Origin: Bacteroidota bacterium
GTDB lineage: Bacteria; Bacteroidota; Bacteroidia; Bacteroidales; CAIWKO01
Assembly: GCA_037133915.1 (NCBI GenBank)
Contig: JBAXND010000025.1
Coordinates: 1-58,166 of the forward strand
Reading direction: 5' to 3'
Length of the DNA stretch: 58,166 nucleotides
In this document: positions 17,272 through 27,722 of the stretch, piece after piece
Layout: each line of letters begins with the position of its first letter
Position numbering within the stretch: the stretch's first letter is position 1
Notes under the pieces: generated by a model
What the model was told of the DNA's origin: nothing
Databases searched by the model: none
What the model saw: only the letters and a program-made list of their open reading frames with translations
Position numbers and translations under genes: made by a program

Positions 17272-18852
17272 ATGTATCGAAAACTAATTCTGTTTCTGAT
17301 TGTTTATGCTGTCAACCCCTCGTTCGGTCAGATTATAATTAACAGCAATAACTTTCCGGTGGGTGGACTAAAAATCAACCGCGGATATTCACTTGCGACC
17401 TCAACTGCTTTGGGAAGCCCCGGCAGTAATCAGTTTTATGATTTCTCGAGTATCATACCGGTTTTCCACGATACTATAAAATATTATCAGGCATCACAAA
17501 CACCCTGGGCAGCGTTTCATCCGGGAGCAACCATAGCATCTGCCATTTCCGGTAACGGACTCACCACGGTAGATTATTTTTCGGCCAGCAGCACAGCATT
17601 CAGAAGAACCGGACAAACACTTATCGGCAATTTTGGCGGCGGATTGGATACTGTACATGCCAATTATATCCCTGATGACACCTTGCTTTCCAGTAATTAT
17701 ACGTATGGAAACATTGAAAACACACGTGCAAAAGCAACGTACATCAACTTTTTGTCGACGGCCAACCTGGAGAGAACAATAATCAGAAGCAGTTTCTTTG
17801 ATGGCTGGGGTTCATTACAAACTCCTTTGAATTACTACGGCGATGTGCTTAGAATGAAGGGCGGCGAAATTAATTACGACACTGCATTTTACTTCGGAAC
17901 ACCTATATATACGGCTGCCGACACCCAATATTATTATAAGTATTATGCAAAAGATATCAGGCATCCGGTGGTAGTGGCACATACCGACAAGAATTTCAAC
18001 CTTCAGTATCTGGAGTACATCTTCTCGCCTCCGGTTATTGCCGGTTGCATGGATACTATGGCGCAGAATTATAACCCACTGGCGAATACACCCGATGGAA
18101 GTTGTGTTTATTGTAATGTTGCGTTTACCATTACTTCTGATACAACCATATGTAAAGGCAACACAATAAATCTAACTGTAACCGGCGGGAACAGCTATAT
18201 GTGGCAGGATGGCTCGACATCTTCAACATTATCAATAACACCGGAACACAGCAGTAATTACAGTGTTTATGTAAGCAACTCATCCGACTGCCACGCACTT
18301 GCCAATGTATATGTTACCGTAGATGAGCCGGTAGATGCGGCATTCTGGACATCTCACGACACCTATTATGAAGGTGAAGTCGTGCAATTTGTAAACCTGA
18401 GCACTCAAGCCTCGCAGTACTTATGGGATTTTGATGAACCACCTTCGGGTAGCAGCACACTGGAATATCCGCTGTACACCTACGTTTCATCGGGGTTAAA
18501 AAATATTGTACTGATTGCATCTAACAGCTGTTATGCAGACACAAGCAGCGCACAGATTACAATTCTGGAACCCTCATCACTGCCAAATTCAGCCATTGAC
18601 GGCAGTTTTAGCATTTTCCCTAACCCCGGAAAGGAATATTTTAGTATTAGCGGAAAACTCAATGGTTGCGGTATCTATGAAATCATTGCAATTGATTTGC
18701 TGGGAAGAACGAGTGTTCTTGCCTCGTCGGCATATCATGACAGCAGGCTGAACAGCCTGGTAACAACAGAAAAACTTCCGGATGGGATATACCTCATTGA
18801 ACTCAGGACTGCTGAACAGAATATCAGATTCAAATGGTTAAAAACGAAGTAA
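17272..18852 (+). CDS. T9SS-exported PKD-domain protein, 526 aa
   Basis: Start chosen at the ATG at 17272; a TTG two codons upstream is less likely. A signal peptide (YRKLILFLIVYAVNPSFGQ) leads into a roughly 240-residue beta-rich domain that I do not recognise, then a short Cys-rich calcium-type segment (GCMDTMAQNYNPLANTPDGSC), an Ig-like domain (CKGNTINLTVTGGNSYMWQDG), a PKD-like domain (YLWDFDEPPSGSSTLEYPLY), and a type A sorting domain (FSIFPNPGKEYFSISG, ending FKWLKTK). Protein of this layout is exported by T9SS to the cell surface. It is the first of three closely spaced genes: the next starts 4 bases after its stop. Substrate or function is unknown. Confidence 0.85.
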   Translation: MYRKLILFLIVYAVNPSFGQIIINSNNFPVGGLKINRGYSLATSTALGSPGSNQFYDFSSIIPVFHDTIKYYQASQTPWAAFHPGATIASAISGNGLTTVDYFSASSTAFRRTGQTLIGNFGGGLDTVHANYIPDDTLLSSNYTYGNIENTRAKATYINFLSTANLERTIIRSSFFDGWGSLQTPLNYYGDVLRMKGGEINYDTAFYFGTPIYTAADTQYYYKYYAKDIRHPVVVAHTDKNFNLQYLEYIFSPPVIAGCMDTMAQNYNPLANTPDGSCVYCNVAFTITSDTTICKGNTINLTVTGGNSYMWQDGSTSSTLSITPEHSSNYSVYVSNSSDCHALANVYVTVDEPVDAAFWTSHDTYYEGEVVQFVNLSTQASQYLWDFDEPPSGSSTLEYPLYTYVSSGLKNIVLIASNSCYADTSSAQITILEPSSLPNSAIDGSFSIFPNPGKEYFSISGKLNGCGIYEIIAIDLLGRTSVLASSAYHDSRLNSLVTTEKLPDGIYLIELRTAEQNIRFKWLKTK

Positions 18853-18856
18853 TATC

Positions 18857-21800
18857 ATGACCAAATTAATAAAACTAAAAATTTTCGTCACAGCCATTTT
18901 TTGCATAATAGTATTCAATTCAAAGGCACAGGTTGTAATCAATGAAATATCGCCGTCCAACGATTCGGTTGTGAAAGATGAAGACGGTGATTCACCCGAC
19001 TGGATTGAACTATACAACAGTGGAAGCTCAGTAATCAATCTTGGCGGGTATCGTATCAGCGACAACATTGCACAGCCTGCCAAATGGGTATTTCCATCGG
19101 GAGTGAGCATTCAGCCATCCGGTTTTATATTGCTTTTTGCATCAGGCAAAGACCGTAAAAAATTCTTTCATCATTGGGAAACAGTTGTAAATGCTGACAA
19201 TTTGTGGCATTACACCACACCCTTCACTGAACCGGATTCAAACTGGAGAATACTTCCCGGATTCAACGATGCTTTCTGGAATCAGGGTATTGGAGGTATT
19301 GGGTATGGCGATGGCGATGATAATACTATTCTTACTCCGCCTGTAACATCTGTTTATATGAGGCGCGTTTTCACAATAACCGATACTGCAGATATCGCAT
19401 CGGCAGTGTTCAATATGGATTATGATGATGCCTTTGTTGCCTATATTAACGGAGTTGAAATCGCCCGTTCCAATATCGGAGTAAATGGGACTCCGGTACC
19501 CTTCAACACACCAGCACTGTCGGAGCATGAAGCAAAAATGTACACCGGCGGGGCAGCTGATCAGTTTTTTCTTGACGAAGCGTTTCTTAAATCCTTCCTT
19601 AGGAACGGCAACAATATACTTGCAATTCAGGTTCACAATGTCACTTCAGGATCGTCTGACATGACCTCACTTGCGTGGCTTTCATTAGGAATAAAAAGCG
19701 CGTCTTCCAATTATGGACCTGTTCCTGCCTGGTTCAACCTGAACAGTTCATCGCTGCATACAAATTTTAAACTGGCACAAAATGGAGGAACACTGATGTT
19801 GTCTAATCCATCGGGCACACTTCTCGACCAGTTCACCGTGGGACCTATTCATACAGACAATTCATATGGCCGCAAGCCTAACGGCACTTCCACCTATAAT
19901 TATTTCAAAACACCGACGCCGAACGCATCAAACAACAATGTAGCCGGTTACAACGGATATACGGCAGATCCTGTATTTTCGCCTGATGGCGGATTTTTTC
20001 CATCAACACAAACGCTCACTCTTACAACAACGACACCCGGGGGAATTATCCGCTACACACTTGATGGCAGCGTCCCAACGAACGCATCACCACAATATTC
20101 AGTACCTCTAAGCATCGATTCCACAACTGTTGTAAGAGCACGAACCTTTCACCCGTCACTGCTTGAAGGCAATACTGTCACAAACACATTCTTCATTTCA
20201 GATTCATCTTCATCATCGCTTCCTGTTATTTCGCTGAGCTTCCCTCCTGCCCTATTCTTTGATACCGTTACAGGCATTTACGTAAAAGGCCCCAATGCAG
20301 AAGCAAACATTCCATTTTTTGGTTCAAATTTTTGGCAAGAACGCGAAGTGATGGTGCATATTGAATATTTTGATAAGCAGCGGCATTTAGGTTTTGAGCA
20401 GGATGCAGGACTTGAAATATATGGAAACTATTCTCGGTCGTATCCGCAAAAAAGCATGAAACTTGTGGCCCATGACGGCTATGGTAACGGCTCATTCAAC
20501 TATCAGTTGTTCCCGTCGAAAGACATTCATTCATTCAAACAATTCATTTTAAGGAACGCAGGAACAGACTGGAATCAGGCGCACATGCGTGATGCGCTTT
20601 TACATACCCTTGCATTGAAACCTACAAACTGCGATGTAATGGCATATCAGCCCAGCGTAGTTTATTTAAATGGTAAATATTGGGGCGTATATAACATCCG
20701 AGAAAAGATTAACAAATATTATTTAGAAAATAATCATGGAGCAGACCCTGATTCTGTTGATTTGTTGCAGTACAACGGACTTGTGATGAATGGTTCAAAC
20801 ACACGGTTTATTCAGGATGGATCTTTTGTGGCCTTTAATGATATGAGTAATGCAGCCAATTTTGCAACTGCCGAAACGTTGTTTGATCTGGAGAATTTTG
20901 CCGATTATTTTGCAGTTGAAACATGGTCGGAAAACTGGGATTGGCTTACCAATAACGTGCGCTACTGGCGTGAAAATAAAGCAGGTAAAAAATGGCGTTA
21001 CATCCTTTGGGATCTTGATAACGGATTGGGCGGGCAATACAGCTACGTTGCCAATTCATTAGATTCCAATATCCACAAGTCCTATGATTATACATCAATC
21101 CTATTCCACAGCCTGCTTAACAATACCGGCTACAAAAACTATTTCATTAACCGATATGCCGACCTTCTGAATACAACCTTCACTCCACAAAATTTCGTGA
21201 CCATCCTGAACAGTTCGCGTGATACGGTTGACAGCGAAATGTACCGTCATTTCAGGCGTTGGGGAACAGGATTCAACAACCCGAACTGGGGACTGGCAGG
21301 TCACGGCGACTATAATACATGGAGAAATTATCACCTTCCGGAGATACTCACTTTTTGCCACAACAGGCAAATTACAGCACGCAATCACATTGAAGCAACC
21401 TTTCATCTAAAAAAACAGGTTCCCGTTACCTTGAATGTATATCCTCCAAATGCGGGGAAAATTATTTTAAATACTATAACAGTTGCAGACATGCCATGGG
21501 CAGGAATATATTTCGACAGCGTTCCTGTAAAGATTACCGCTGTTGCGAATCCCGGTTTCCAGTTTGGTTTCTGGCAATCAGGAATTATCTATTCATCCCC
21601 GCAAAATACTGCATCGCTGACCTTCAACCCTGATACTGCCGACGTATTTACAGCCTATTTCTATGGTTCACCTGATACCGCAAAAATAACCTTCAGTGAA
21701 ATAAATTACCATGCATCTGACCTGGCTGATGACGCCGATTGGGTTGAACTTCATAATTACAGCGCATGGGATTTCGACCTGTCGGATTACCGTTTTAAAG

Positions 21801-22441
21801 ACAGTCAGGACGAAAACTTTTTTGTTTTCCCGAAAGGAACCGTGCTGCACGGAGGCGAATATCTGGTACTTTGTCAGGATACAACAAAATTCAAAGCAAT
21901 ACACCCAGCAGTCACCAATTATATGGGACCCTGGAATTTCGGGCTCAGTTCTGCGGGTGAGAATATACGGTTGTTTGATAAAGACATGAATCTATACATC
22001 AGCGCGGACTACTCAGGAGGAAGTCCCTGGCCGACTTCACCCAACGGGCAGGGCCGTACACTTGAATTACTCTCACCCAACGGCAATCTCAACGACCCGT
22101 ATAACTGGTTTGCAGGTTGTCCGGGAGGTTCGTCGGGCGGACCGTTTGTTCCATGCGATAACAGCGGCACTGACACACCCAATAATATTTCTGACGGCTA
22201 TGTCGCAGTGTATCCAAATCCTGTGTCCGAAAATTTGTTTATTGAATTCAATCCGGAATTAATAACGTCATCCATCGTAACAATTGAACTTTTCGACCTT
22301 TCGGGAAGACCCGTTTTCAGGCAGAATCAACAAACACAGGAGCAATGCATTATTCAAAATACTTTTGCACCCGGAATGTATATCTACAAAATTTCTTCAT
22401 CATCAGGTTATCATTGTGCAGGTAAAATAATTTTCGAATAA
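18857..22441 (+). CDS. T9SS-exported CotH-kinase-like protein with lamin-tail domains
   Basis: The 1194-residue protein has a signal peptide ending near SKAQ, then a lamin-tail domain (INEISPSNDSVVKDEDGDSP, WIELYNSG, near residues 25-90), a second beta-sandwich, a chitobiase-like C-terminal-type segment (SPDGGFFPSTQTLTLTT, IRYTLDGSVPT, about 375-430), and a CotH kinase-like region of about 480-830 (GLEIYGNYSRSYPQKSMK, VYLNGKYWGVYNIREKI, WRYILWDLDNGLGG). A second lamin-tail domain (ITFSEINYHASDLADDADWV) and a type A sorting domain (VYPNPVSENLFIEF) complete it. CotH relatives phosphorylate spore-coat proteins; whether this exported copy is active is not known. It is likely co-transcribed with the preceding T9SS protein. 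Confidence 0.9.
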   Translation: MTKLIKLKIFVTAIFCIIVFNSKAQVVINEISPSNDSVVKDEDGDSPDWIELYNSGSSVINLGGYRISDNIAQPAKWVFPSGVSIQPSGFILLFASGKDRKKFFHHWETVVNADNLWHYTTPFTEPDSNWRILPGFNDAFWNQGIGGIGYGDGDDNTILTPPVTSVYMRRVFTITDTADIASAVFNMDYDDAFVAYINGVEIARSNIGVNGTPVPFNTPALSEHEAKMYTGGAADQFFLDEAFLKSFLRNGNNILAIQVHNVTSGSSDMTSLAWLSLGIKSASSNYGPVPAWFNLNSSSLHTNFKLAQNGGTLMLSNPSGTLLDQFTVGPIHTDNSYGRKPNGTSTYNYFKTPTPNASNNNVAGYNGYTADPVFSPDGGFFPSTQTLTLTTTTPGGIIRYTLDGSVPTNASPQYSVPLSIDSTTVVRARTFHPSLLEGNTVTNTFFISDSSSSSLPVISLSFPPALFFDTVTGIYVKGPNAEANIPFFGSNFWQEREVMVHIEYFDKQRHLGFEQDAGLEIYGNYSRSYPQKSMKLVAHDGYGNGSFNYQLFPSKDIHSFKQFILRNAGTDWNQAHMRDALLHTLALKPTNCDVMAYQPSVVYLNGKYWGVYNIREKINKYYLENNHGADPDSVDLLQYNGLVMNGSNTRFIQDGSFVAFNDMSNAANFATAETLFDLENFADYFAVETWSENWDWLTNNVRYWRENKAGKKWRYILWDLDNGLGGQYSYVANSLDSNIHKSYDYTSILFHSLLNNTGYKNYFINRYADLLNTTFTPQNFVTILNSSRDTVDSEMYRHFRRWGTGFNNPNWGLAGHGDYNTWRNYHLPEILTFCHNRQITARNHIEATFHLKKQVPVTLNVYPPNAGKIILNTITVADMPWAGIYFDSVPVKITAVANPGFQFGFWQSGIIYSSPQNTASLTFNPDTADVFTAYFYGSPDTAKITFSEINYHASDLADDADWVELHNYSAWDFDLSDYRFKDSQDENFFVFPKGTVLHGGEYLVLCQDTTKFKAIHPAVTNYMGPWNFGLSSAGENIRLFDKDMNLYISADYSGGSPWPTSPNGQGRTLELLSPNGNLNDPYNWFAGCPGGSSGGPFVPCDNSGTDTPNNISDGYVAVYPNPVSENLFIEFNPELITSSIVTIELFDLSGRPVFRQNQQTQEQCIIQNTFAPGMYIYKISSSSGYHCAGKIIFE

Positions 22442-22487
22442 ACGTTTCATATCAGACAGTCAGATATCAATAAATAACCCAGTGACC

Positions 22488-24275
22488 ATGACATATAAAA
22501 CAACGGTTGTTTTTTTTGCGGCATTTCTTATTTCGACATTATTTGCCACGCTTACAGATGCTCAGGGAGTCAGCATCAATACATCAGGCGCAGCGGCTGA
22601 TTCATCAGCCATGATTGATGTTGCAAGCACAACAAAGGGCGCACTGATACCGCGCATGAGCACACTTCAAAGAAACGCAATAATTGCACCCGCAACAGGG
22701 CTTATCATTTTCAATACCGATTGTAACGAAATACAGTACTATACAGGTTCTGCATGGATAAGCGTTCTAAACAGTCTGTCAACATTAATACCGGGGCCGA
22801 TAAGCGGCCCGTCAACATTTTGTGCAGGACAGACAGGCGTGTCCTATTCGATAACCTCTGTGTCAGGTGCAACAAGCTATTTGTGGTCGGTTCCTCCGGG
22901 TTCTACAATAAATTCGGGACAGGGAACCAATTCAATTGTGGTGACTTTCGGCAGTAATTCAGGCATCGTAAGCGTTTCCGTGACAAACGGCTGCAACATC
23001 AGTCCTTCATCAAATCTTGTAGTTACGGGTGCCATACTACCTTTAACTCCGGGAGCCATTTCCGGAAGTGCAAATATTTGTTCAGGCCAATCAGCTCTAA
23101 TATATTCAGTCGCGCCTGTTCCGGGTACAACGACCTATAACTGGTCACTTCCCACAGGAACAACAATCACAGCCGGGTCCGGAACTAATTCCATCACAGT
23201 AACCGCCGGAAACACTTCAGGCACGGTAAGTGTTACATCGACCAACAGTTGCGGTACAAGCGCTGCGTCGAATTTAAGTATCAGCATCACTTCAGCTCCG
23301 GCAACACCGGGCTCGGTGAGCGGACCGGTAAATGTAACACCGGGTCAGACCGGTCTTAATTATTCCATCGCAGCAGTTAGCGGTGCAACTTCATACACAT
23401 GGACTGCACCGACCGGCTCTGTTATAACATCAGGACAGGGAAGTACTTCAATAACCGTAACATTTGGAAGCACATCAGGGAGTATTTGTGTAACTGCAGG
23501 CAATATCTGCGGAAACAGCACTTCAAGCTGCCTCTCTGTATCAACGGCATGCTATACGCCGGGCAGTATAACGCTGAATTACACCGGTGGAATGCAAACA
23601 TGGACCGTGCCCTGCGGTGTTACATCCATTGTAGTGCTGGCCGATGGTGCCCGTGGTGGAAACGGATGGAATCAGGACGGCGGTGGAACTGTGAAAGGAT
23701 ATGGTGGTTATGGTGGCAGAACTCAGGCAACACTCACCGTTACACCGGGAAGTACATTGAACATTTTTATTGGAGGTACAGGAATGGATGCCACTCCGTC
23801 TGCATATGGAACCGGCGGATATAATGGTGGTGGCACGGGCTTCAGAACAATGGGATATGCCGGTGGCGGTGGCGGTGGCGCAACCGATATTCGGCTTGGC
23901 GGAACGGCACTCTCCGACCGTATTCTGGTTGCAGGCGGTGGCGGAGCCGGGAGCGGCTGGTGTACCGCAGGAACAGGGGGTGGTGGAGCCGGGGGCGGCA
24001 CAACAGGAGGAAGCGGAAGTATGTGTTCGGGATATCCTGTTGGAACCGGCGGCACTCAAAGTGGGGGTGGAAGCCTGAACGGAACACTTGGTACCGGCGG
24101 AACAGCCACAAATTACGCAGGCTCCGGTGGTGGTGGCGGATACTATGGCGGCGGTGCATCAGACGGCTCAGGCGCAGGTGGTGGCAGCAATTATGTTACC
24201 CCGACAGGCAGTTCAGCCATTACTCATACTCAAGGTGTACAAACAGGCAACGGTCAGGTAAGTATTACCTGGTAA
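22488..24275 (+). CDS. secreted PKD-like repeat protein with C-terminal glycine-rich domain
   Basis: The 595-residue protein starts at the ATG at 22488; a GTG two codons upstream is less likely. Signal peptide (FFAAFLISTLFATLTDAQ), then a Bacteroidota head motif seen in many surface proteins (SSAMIDVASTTKGALIPRMS, ATGLIIFNTD), three PKD-like repeats (GPISGPSTFCAGQTGVSYSI, with relatives further on), and from about residue 365 a glycine-rich domain with GGGGGGATDIRLGG and ILVAGGGGAGSG. This looks like the ALK/LTK-type Gly_rich family. The protein ends GNGQVSITW with no T9SS signal, so its export route to the surface is unclear. A second protein of the same plan is at 42606. Confidence 0.85.
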   Translation: MTYKTTVVFFAAFLISTLFATLTDAQGVSINTSGAAADSSAMIDVASTTKGALIPRMSTLQRNAIIAPATGLIIFNTDCNEIQYYTGSAWISVLNSLSTLIPGPISGPSTFCAGQTGVSYSITSVSGATSYLWSVPPGSTINSGQGTNSIVVTFGSNSGIVSVSVTNGCNISPSSNLVVTGAILPLTPGAISGSANICSGQSALIYSVAPVPGTTTYNWSLPTGTTITAGSGTNSITVTAGNTSGTVSVTSTNSCGTSAASNLSISITSAPATPGSVSGPVNVTPGQTGLNYSIAAVSGATSYTWTAPTGSVITSGQGSTSITVTFGSTSGSICVTAGNICGNSTSSCLSVSTACYTPGSITLNYTGGMQTWTVPCGVTSIVVLADGARGGNGWNQDGGGTVKGYGGYGGRTQATLTVTPGSTLNIFIGGTGMDATPSAYGTGGYNGGGTGFRTMGYAGGGGGGATDIRLGGTALSDRILVAGGGGAGSGWCTAGTGGGGAGGGTTGGSGSMCSGYPVGTGGTQSGGGSLNGTLGTGGTATNYAGSGGGGGYYGGGASDGSGAGGGSNYVTPTGSSAITHTQGVQTGNGQVSITW

Positions 24276-24475
24276 AATATTCTATTATTGCCTTAAGACA
24301 TCCGGAATCTAAGAATCAGTCGTGTTTTCGCGACTACCGTAAAAGGGCAGATACTGCACACTTCCGAACGTGCACCTATTATATTTCACAAATTGTGACC
24401 CGATTCTTGTTTTTGTATGTTTTATTTCGCTATAATTGATATGTCGTTTTTATGGACTGTCAAATAATAAATCCT

Positions 24476-26662
24476 ATGAAAAGAACTATTACTTCATTTC
24501 TCATTCTATTCATCACATTTCAGATTTACGGTCAACAGGCTGTATTCGATGACTACAAGCCTATCCGTTCATCAGGAACCATACCTCAGGACTTTCTGCA
24601 ATTATTCTCAGCGCAATATCAGCAGGATATTTCAAAACTCAATACTGACGAAAAGCGTTCTGTACGCCGGTCAAAAGAAAAATTCCTGCTGCTTTCAAAC
24701 TATTACATCTATGATTTACTCACCGGTGGTAAAGTCATGTTTGGAGATCCTATAAGCGAGTATGTGAATAAAGTTGCCGATCATGTGTTGGTTGCTTATC
24801 CTGACCTGCGTAAAGAATTGCGTTTTTATGTAATCAAATCACCTTATGTAAATGCCTTTTCGACCGACAAAGGTATTATCCTTATAAATCTTGGATTGCT
24901 TGCTCAGCTCGAAAACGAAGCACAACTTGCATACGTGCTGGCGCATGAAATTGTACATTACGTAAAGAAACACAACATGGATCTGTACGTATTTCAAGTG
25001 GATGTGGACAAGAATACCCGAACCTTGAACAAAAATAATTTTGGAGATAAAACATTAAGCATGAGCCATCATTCGCGCGAGTCGGAACTTGAGGCGGATA
25101 AAGAAGGTTTGCAAACGTATTATGCATCAAGCAATTACTCATTGAGTGCTGTTAAGAATGCGTTTGATGTAATGCTCTACTCCTACCTGCCTTTTGATGT
25201 AGCCCCTTTTAATAAAGACTTTTTTGAAAAAGATTTTTTCCATTTCCCAAAAGAATATCAACTTGACACATTTGCTGCAATAGATGCTGAAAAATATTTT
25301 AAGAACGACACCGAACTTCATCCCAGCATAGAAAAACGGCTTGAAACAGCCGATGAAATCCTGCAGGGAATTGATAACAAGGGACGTCAGGATTTTATCG
25401 AGCCTAAGGAAGATTTTATGTACGTCAGGAATCTGGCTCGTTTCGAAAGTATCAGACTTAAATTACTTGCAGCCGATTATACCGACGCCATTTATGACTG
25501 CTTTCTGCTTCAAAAAGAATTTCCCAACAATAGTTTTCTGAATACATCCATTGCTGCCGGACTTTATAACTTATCGCACCGCAAAACACACTCGCAATCA
25601 GATAACCAAAGCGGATATAAAAAAATTCAAGGCGAACCGCAACAGTTGTACTTCTTTCTGCAAAAGCTGAATAAAAAAGAATTAAACGTTCTTGCGCTCA
25701 GCTGGTGCTGGCGTACAAAAACAAAATATCCGGAAAGTAGTTTTCTGAAAATGGCGACGTATGATTTATTATACGACATGGTTTCAACAAATGAGATACG
25801 CAGAAATTTCTTCAGCACCAAAATAATGGATACGACTGTTGTCAATGCTTCAGAACCTGTTGCAGACACAAACCGTTCATCAAAATACGGCAAGATTAAA
25901 ACCAAAAAAAGTCGCGAGGAAGCCATCAATTATCTGCGCTATGCCTTTGTTGACCTGATGAACGATACAAGCTTCGTACGTTATTTCGCGTGGATTGAAA
26001 ATCGGGTTGATGAAGAAAAAAATCAACCCGAATCTAAAAAAGAGCGGTTCAGAAAATGTCGCGAAAATTGCGTTGACAAGGTGGTTGTAGCGGATCCTTA
26101 TTACCTGTATTTCGATGCCAGAGGCAAAGGCAACGTCAAATTTTTCAGAACAGAAGAACTGAACCAAAGCATCAATGACGCCATTATAAAAGGTGCTCAA
26201 AAAAACGGGTTGAAAGCCGAACTCCTCAGCCCCATGAATTTCGGACCGGATGACGTGGACAAAATGAATGACCTTTCTTTGATTAACGAATGGCTCTCTG
26301 AAAGGTTTGCACTGGAAGATGATTTTGAATCGGCACCTCTCGAAAGCGATGAAATAAAAAAAGTAATGCAAAAATATGAAACGCCCTATCTGTCGTGGGC
26401 CGGCATGGTCACTGTTCATCTTAAAAAGAGTTTTACGGCTACGGATCTGCTGCTGTTTATCACTGTTTATGGAATCCCCATTGAAATATACAGACTCATA
26501 AGACCACAGTATACCACCTACTATTATCAGGTGTTGTATGATACCGATGACGGAACACCCCGCCTTACTCAATCAGCCAGACTCAAAAATAATTACAGGA
26601 AGGATATTTTAAACTCCCGTATTTACGATTCGTATTATCAAATAAAAAATACAAAAAAATAA
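24476..26662 (+). CDS. M48-family zinc metallopeptidase with long C-terminal extension, exported
   Basis: Start at ATG 24476 gives a signal peptide (MKRTITSFLILFITFQIYGQ); an ATG 24 bases upstream is in frame but dilutes it. The M48 domain spans residues of about 90-260: FYVIKSPYVNAFSTDKGIIL (118-137), the catalytic LAHEIVHYVKKH with zinc His157 and His161, and a third ligand Glu in ELEADKEG near 204. It is 728 residues long, while the peptidase domain itself is about 250. The remaining 460 residues include a TPR-like helical part and a positively and negatively charged domain that I do not recognise. M48 enzymes of this BepA/Ste24-like branch often act in envelope protein quality control; that role is an inference here. 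Confidence 0.88.
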   Translation: MKRTITSFLILFITFQIYGQQAVFDDYKPIRSSGTIPQDFLQLFSAQYQQDISKLNTDEKRSVRRSKEKFLLLSNYYIYDLLTGGKVMFGDPISEYVNKVADHVLVAYPDLRKELRFYVIKSPYVNAFSTDKGIILINLGLLAQLENEAQLAYVLAHEIVHYVKKHNMDLYVFQVDVDKNTRTLNKNNFGDKTLSMSHHSRESELEADKEGLQTYYASSNYSLSAVKNAFDVMLYSYLPFDVAPFNKDFFEKDFFHFPKEYQLDTFAAIDAEKYFKNDTELHPSIEKRLETADEILQGIDNKGRQDFIEPKEDFMYVRNLARFESIRLKLLAADYTDAIYDCFLLQKEFPNNSFLNTSIAAGLYNLSHRKTHSQSDNQSGYKKIQGEPQQLYFFLQKLNKKELNVLALSWCWRTKTKYPESSFLKMATYDLLYDMVSTNEIRRNFFSTKIMDTTVVNASEPVADTNRSSKYGKIKTKKSREEAINYLRYAFVDLMNDTSFVRYFAWIENRVDEEKNQPESKKERFRKCRENCVDKVVVADPYYLYFDARGKGNVKFFRTEELNQSINDAIIKGAQKNGLKAELLSPMNFGPDDVDKMNDLSLINEWLSERFALEDDFESAPLESDEIKKVMQKYETPYLSWAGMVTVHLKKSFTATDLLLFITVYGIPIEIYRLIRPQYTTYYYQVLYDTDDGTPRLTQSARLKNNYRKDILNSRIYDSYYQIKNTKK

Positions 26663-26711
26663 ATTTCATGGAAATTAATCTCGGTGAAGACAATTATAAA
26701 ATTCATTGAAA

Positions 26712-27503
26712 ATGAAAAAAACACTTACACTTATATTCTTCGCATTATTGACTCAGGCATTATACAGCCAATCGCCGGGATATAACGGCAAGAAGTTTTC
26801 TATAAACTATGGCTTTTACTTTATTAATGCGACAAGCAATCCTAATACAAACGGCAACAACGGTTTCTTCTGTTTTACCACCACCCACTGCCTGGCTCCG
26901 GAATATGTAGTAGGCAGGCACATAGCCATGGGATTATCATTGCGGTATTCAAGAACAGGCTTCTTTTACAAAAGTAATCTTATCTATAATAATAATTTAG
27001 CCTATAATCCCTATGGCAGCAGCTATACGCTTTTTGGCAGCAACAATAAAACAGACCACAGGCTTACCGGAACCATGAATGTTATTTCCGCCGGGATATA
27101 TCCCAAAATATTTCTTAAAGCAGGCATTGCACCTCTCGGTTCTTACATGAAACCGGAACTTATTATTTCCATGACTTATGTGCAAGCCGCCAGTGACGCA
27201 AAAATGAATGATTATATAAACGCTGACCACTACTATAATGTTCCCGATTACCCGTCACCAAAAATCAGCAATTACAGCCCATATATGACCATTGGCGCCG
27301 GATTAGAGTTCGGTGAAACCAGAATACTTTTTAATCGGCTGGTGCTTGATTATGGATTGAGAATGGGTCTCACATTCGGATCATTTATGAACCAGCAGGC
27401 TCAAGTTACCGAATCTAATTATTACGAATTAGTTTCAGGCCGCCGATTATTTCAGGCATCGCTACTCAATTTGAAAGTTGGTGTAGGATTACTCGCCTTC
27501 TAA
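26712..27503 (+). CDS. probable outer-membrane beta-barrel protein, 263 aa
   Basis: Start at ATG 26712 (a TTG two codons earlier is less likely) gives a clean signal peptide (MKKTLTLIFFALLTQALYSQ). The mature part alternates hydrophobic and polar residues with many aromatic residues and glycines, for example FSINYGFYFINATS, GLSLRYSRTGFFY and LLNLKVGVGLLAF at the C-terminus, as expected for an 8- to 10-strand outer-membrane barrel. The terminal residue is Phe, the usual barrel-assembly signal. I do not recognise a named family. It follows the M48 peptidase gene by 49 bases in the same orientation and may be co-transcribed. Confidence 0.75.
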   Translation: MKKTLTLIFFALLTQALYSQSPGYNGKKFSINYGFYFINATSNPNTNGNNGFFCFTTTHCLAPEYVVGRHIAMGLSLRYSRTGFFYKSNLIYNNNLAYNPYGSSYTLFGSNNKTDHRLTGTMNVISAGIYPKIFLKAGIAPLGSYMKPELIISMTYVQAASDAKMNDYINADHYYNVPDYPSPKISNYSPYMTIGAGLEFGETRILFNRLVLDYGLRMGLTFGSFMNQQAQVTESNYYELVSGRRLFQASLLNLKVGVGLLAF

Positions 27504-27722
27504 ACTCACAGCATCTGAACATGTAGAAATTTATCGGTACTGCGGTCAATTAAAAGCGGAATGAAATACAATTCAATTAATTTCTTCTAAAAGTCACGTC
27601 ATACAACTATTTTTAAAAGAAACGCTTCAGCAACACCACCATTTTTCCCAAATCACAATCCTCTGCTAAACCACTGCGGAGTTAATTGCAATCATATCGA
27701 CCAAACTATCAAATAATTTAGT
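27504..27722. other. AT-rich intergenic segment before the repeat array
   Basis: This is the first part of the 334-base gap between the outer-membrane protein and the DUF4143 ATPase. I see no ORF, hairpin terminator or promoter of good quality. The structured second part is described as the repeat array and promoter. Confidence 0.5.

Noticed and set aside
23541..24159. Pro/Cys- and His/Arg-rich frames opposite the glycine-rich region
   Set aside because: These are the usual artefacts of GGN-codon repeats read in the other frames and strand.
25880..26572. Long minus-strand frame of 230 codons inside the M48 peptidase gene
   Set aside because: It is antisense to a gene with clear catalytic motifs and has a composition (many Ile/Phe/Arg/Lys runs) typical of reverse-frame shadows.
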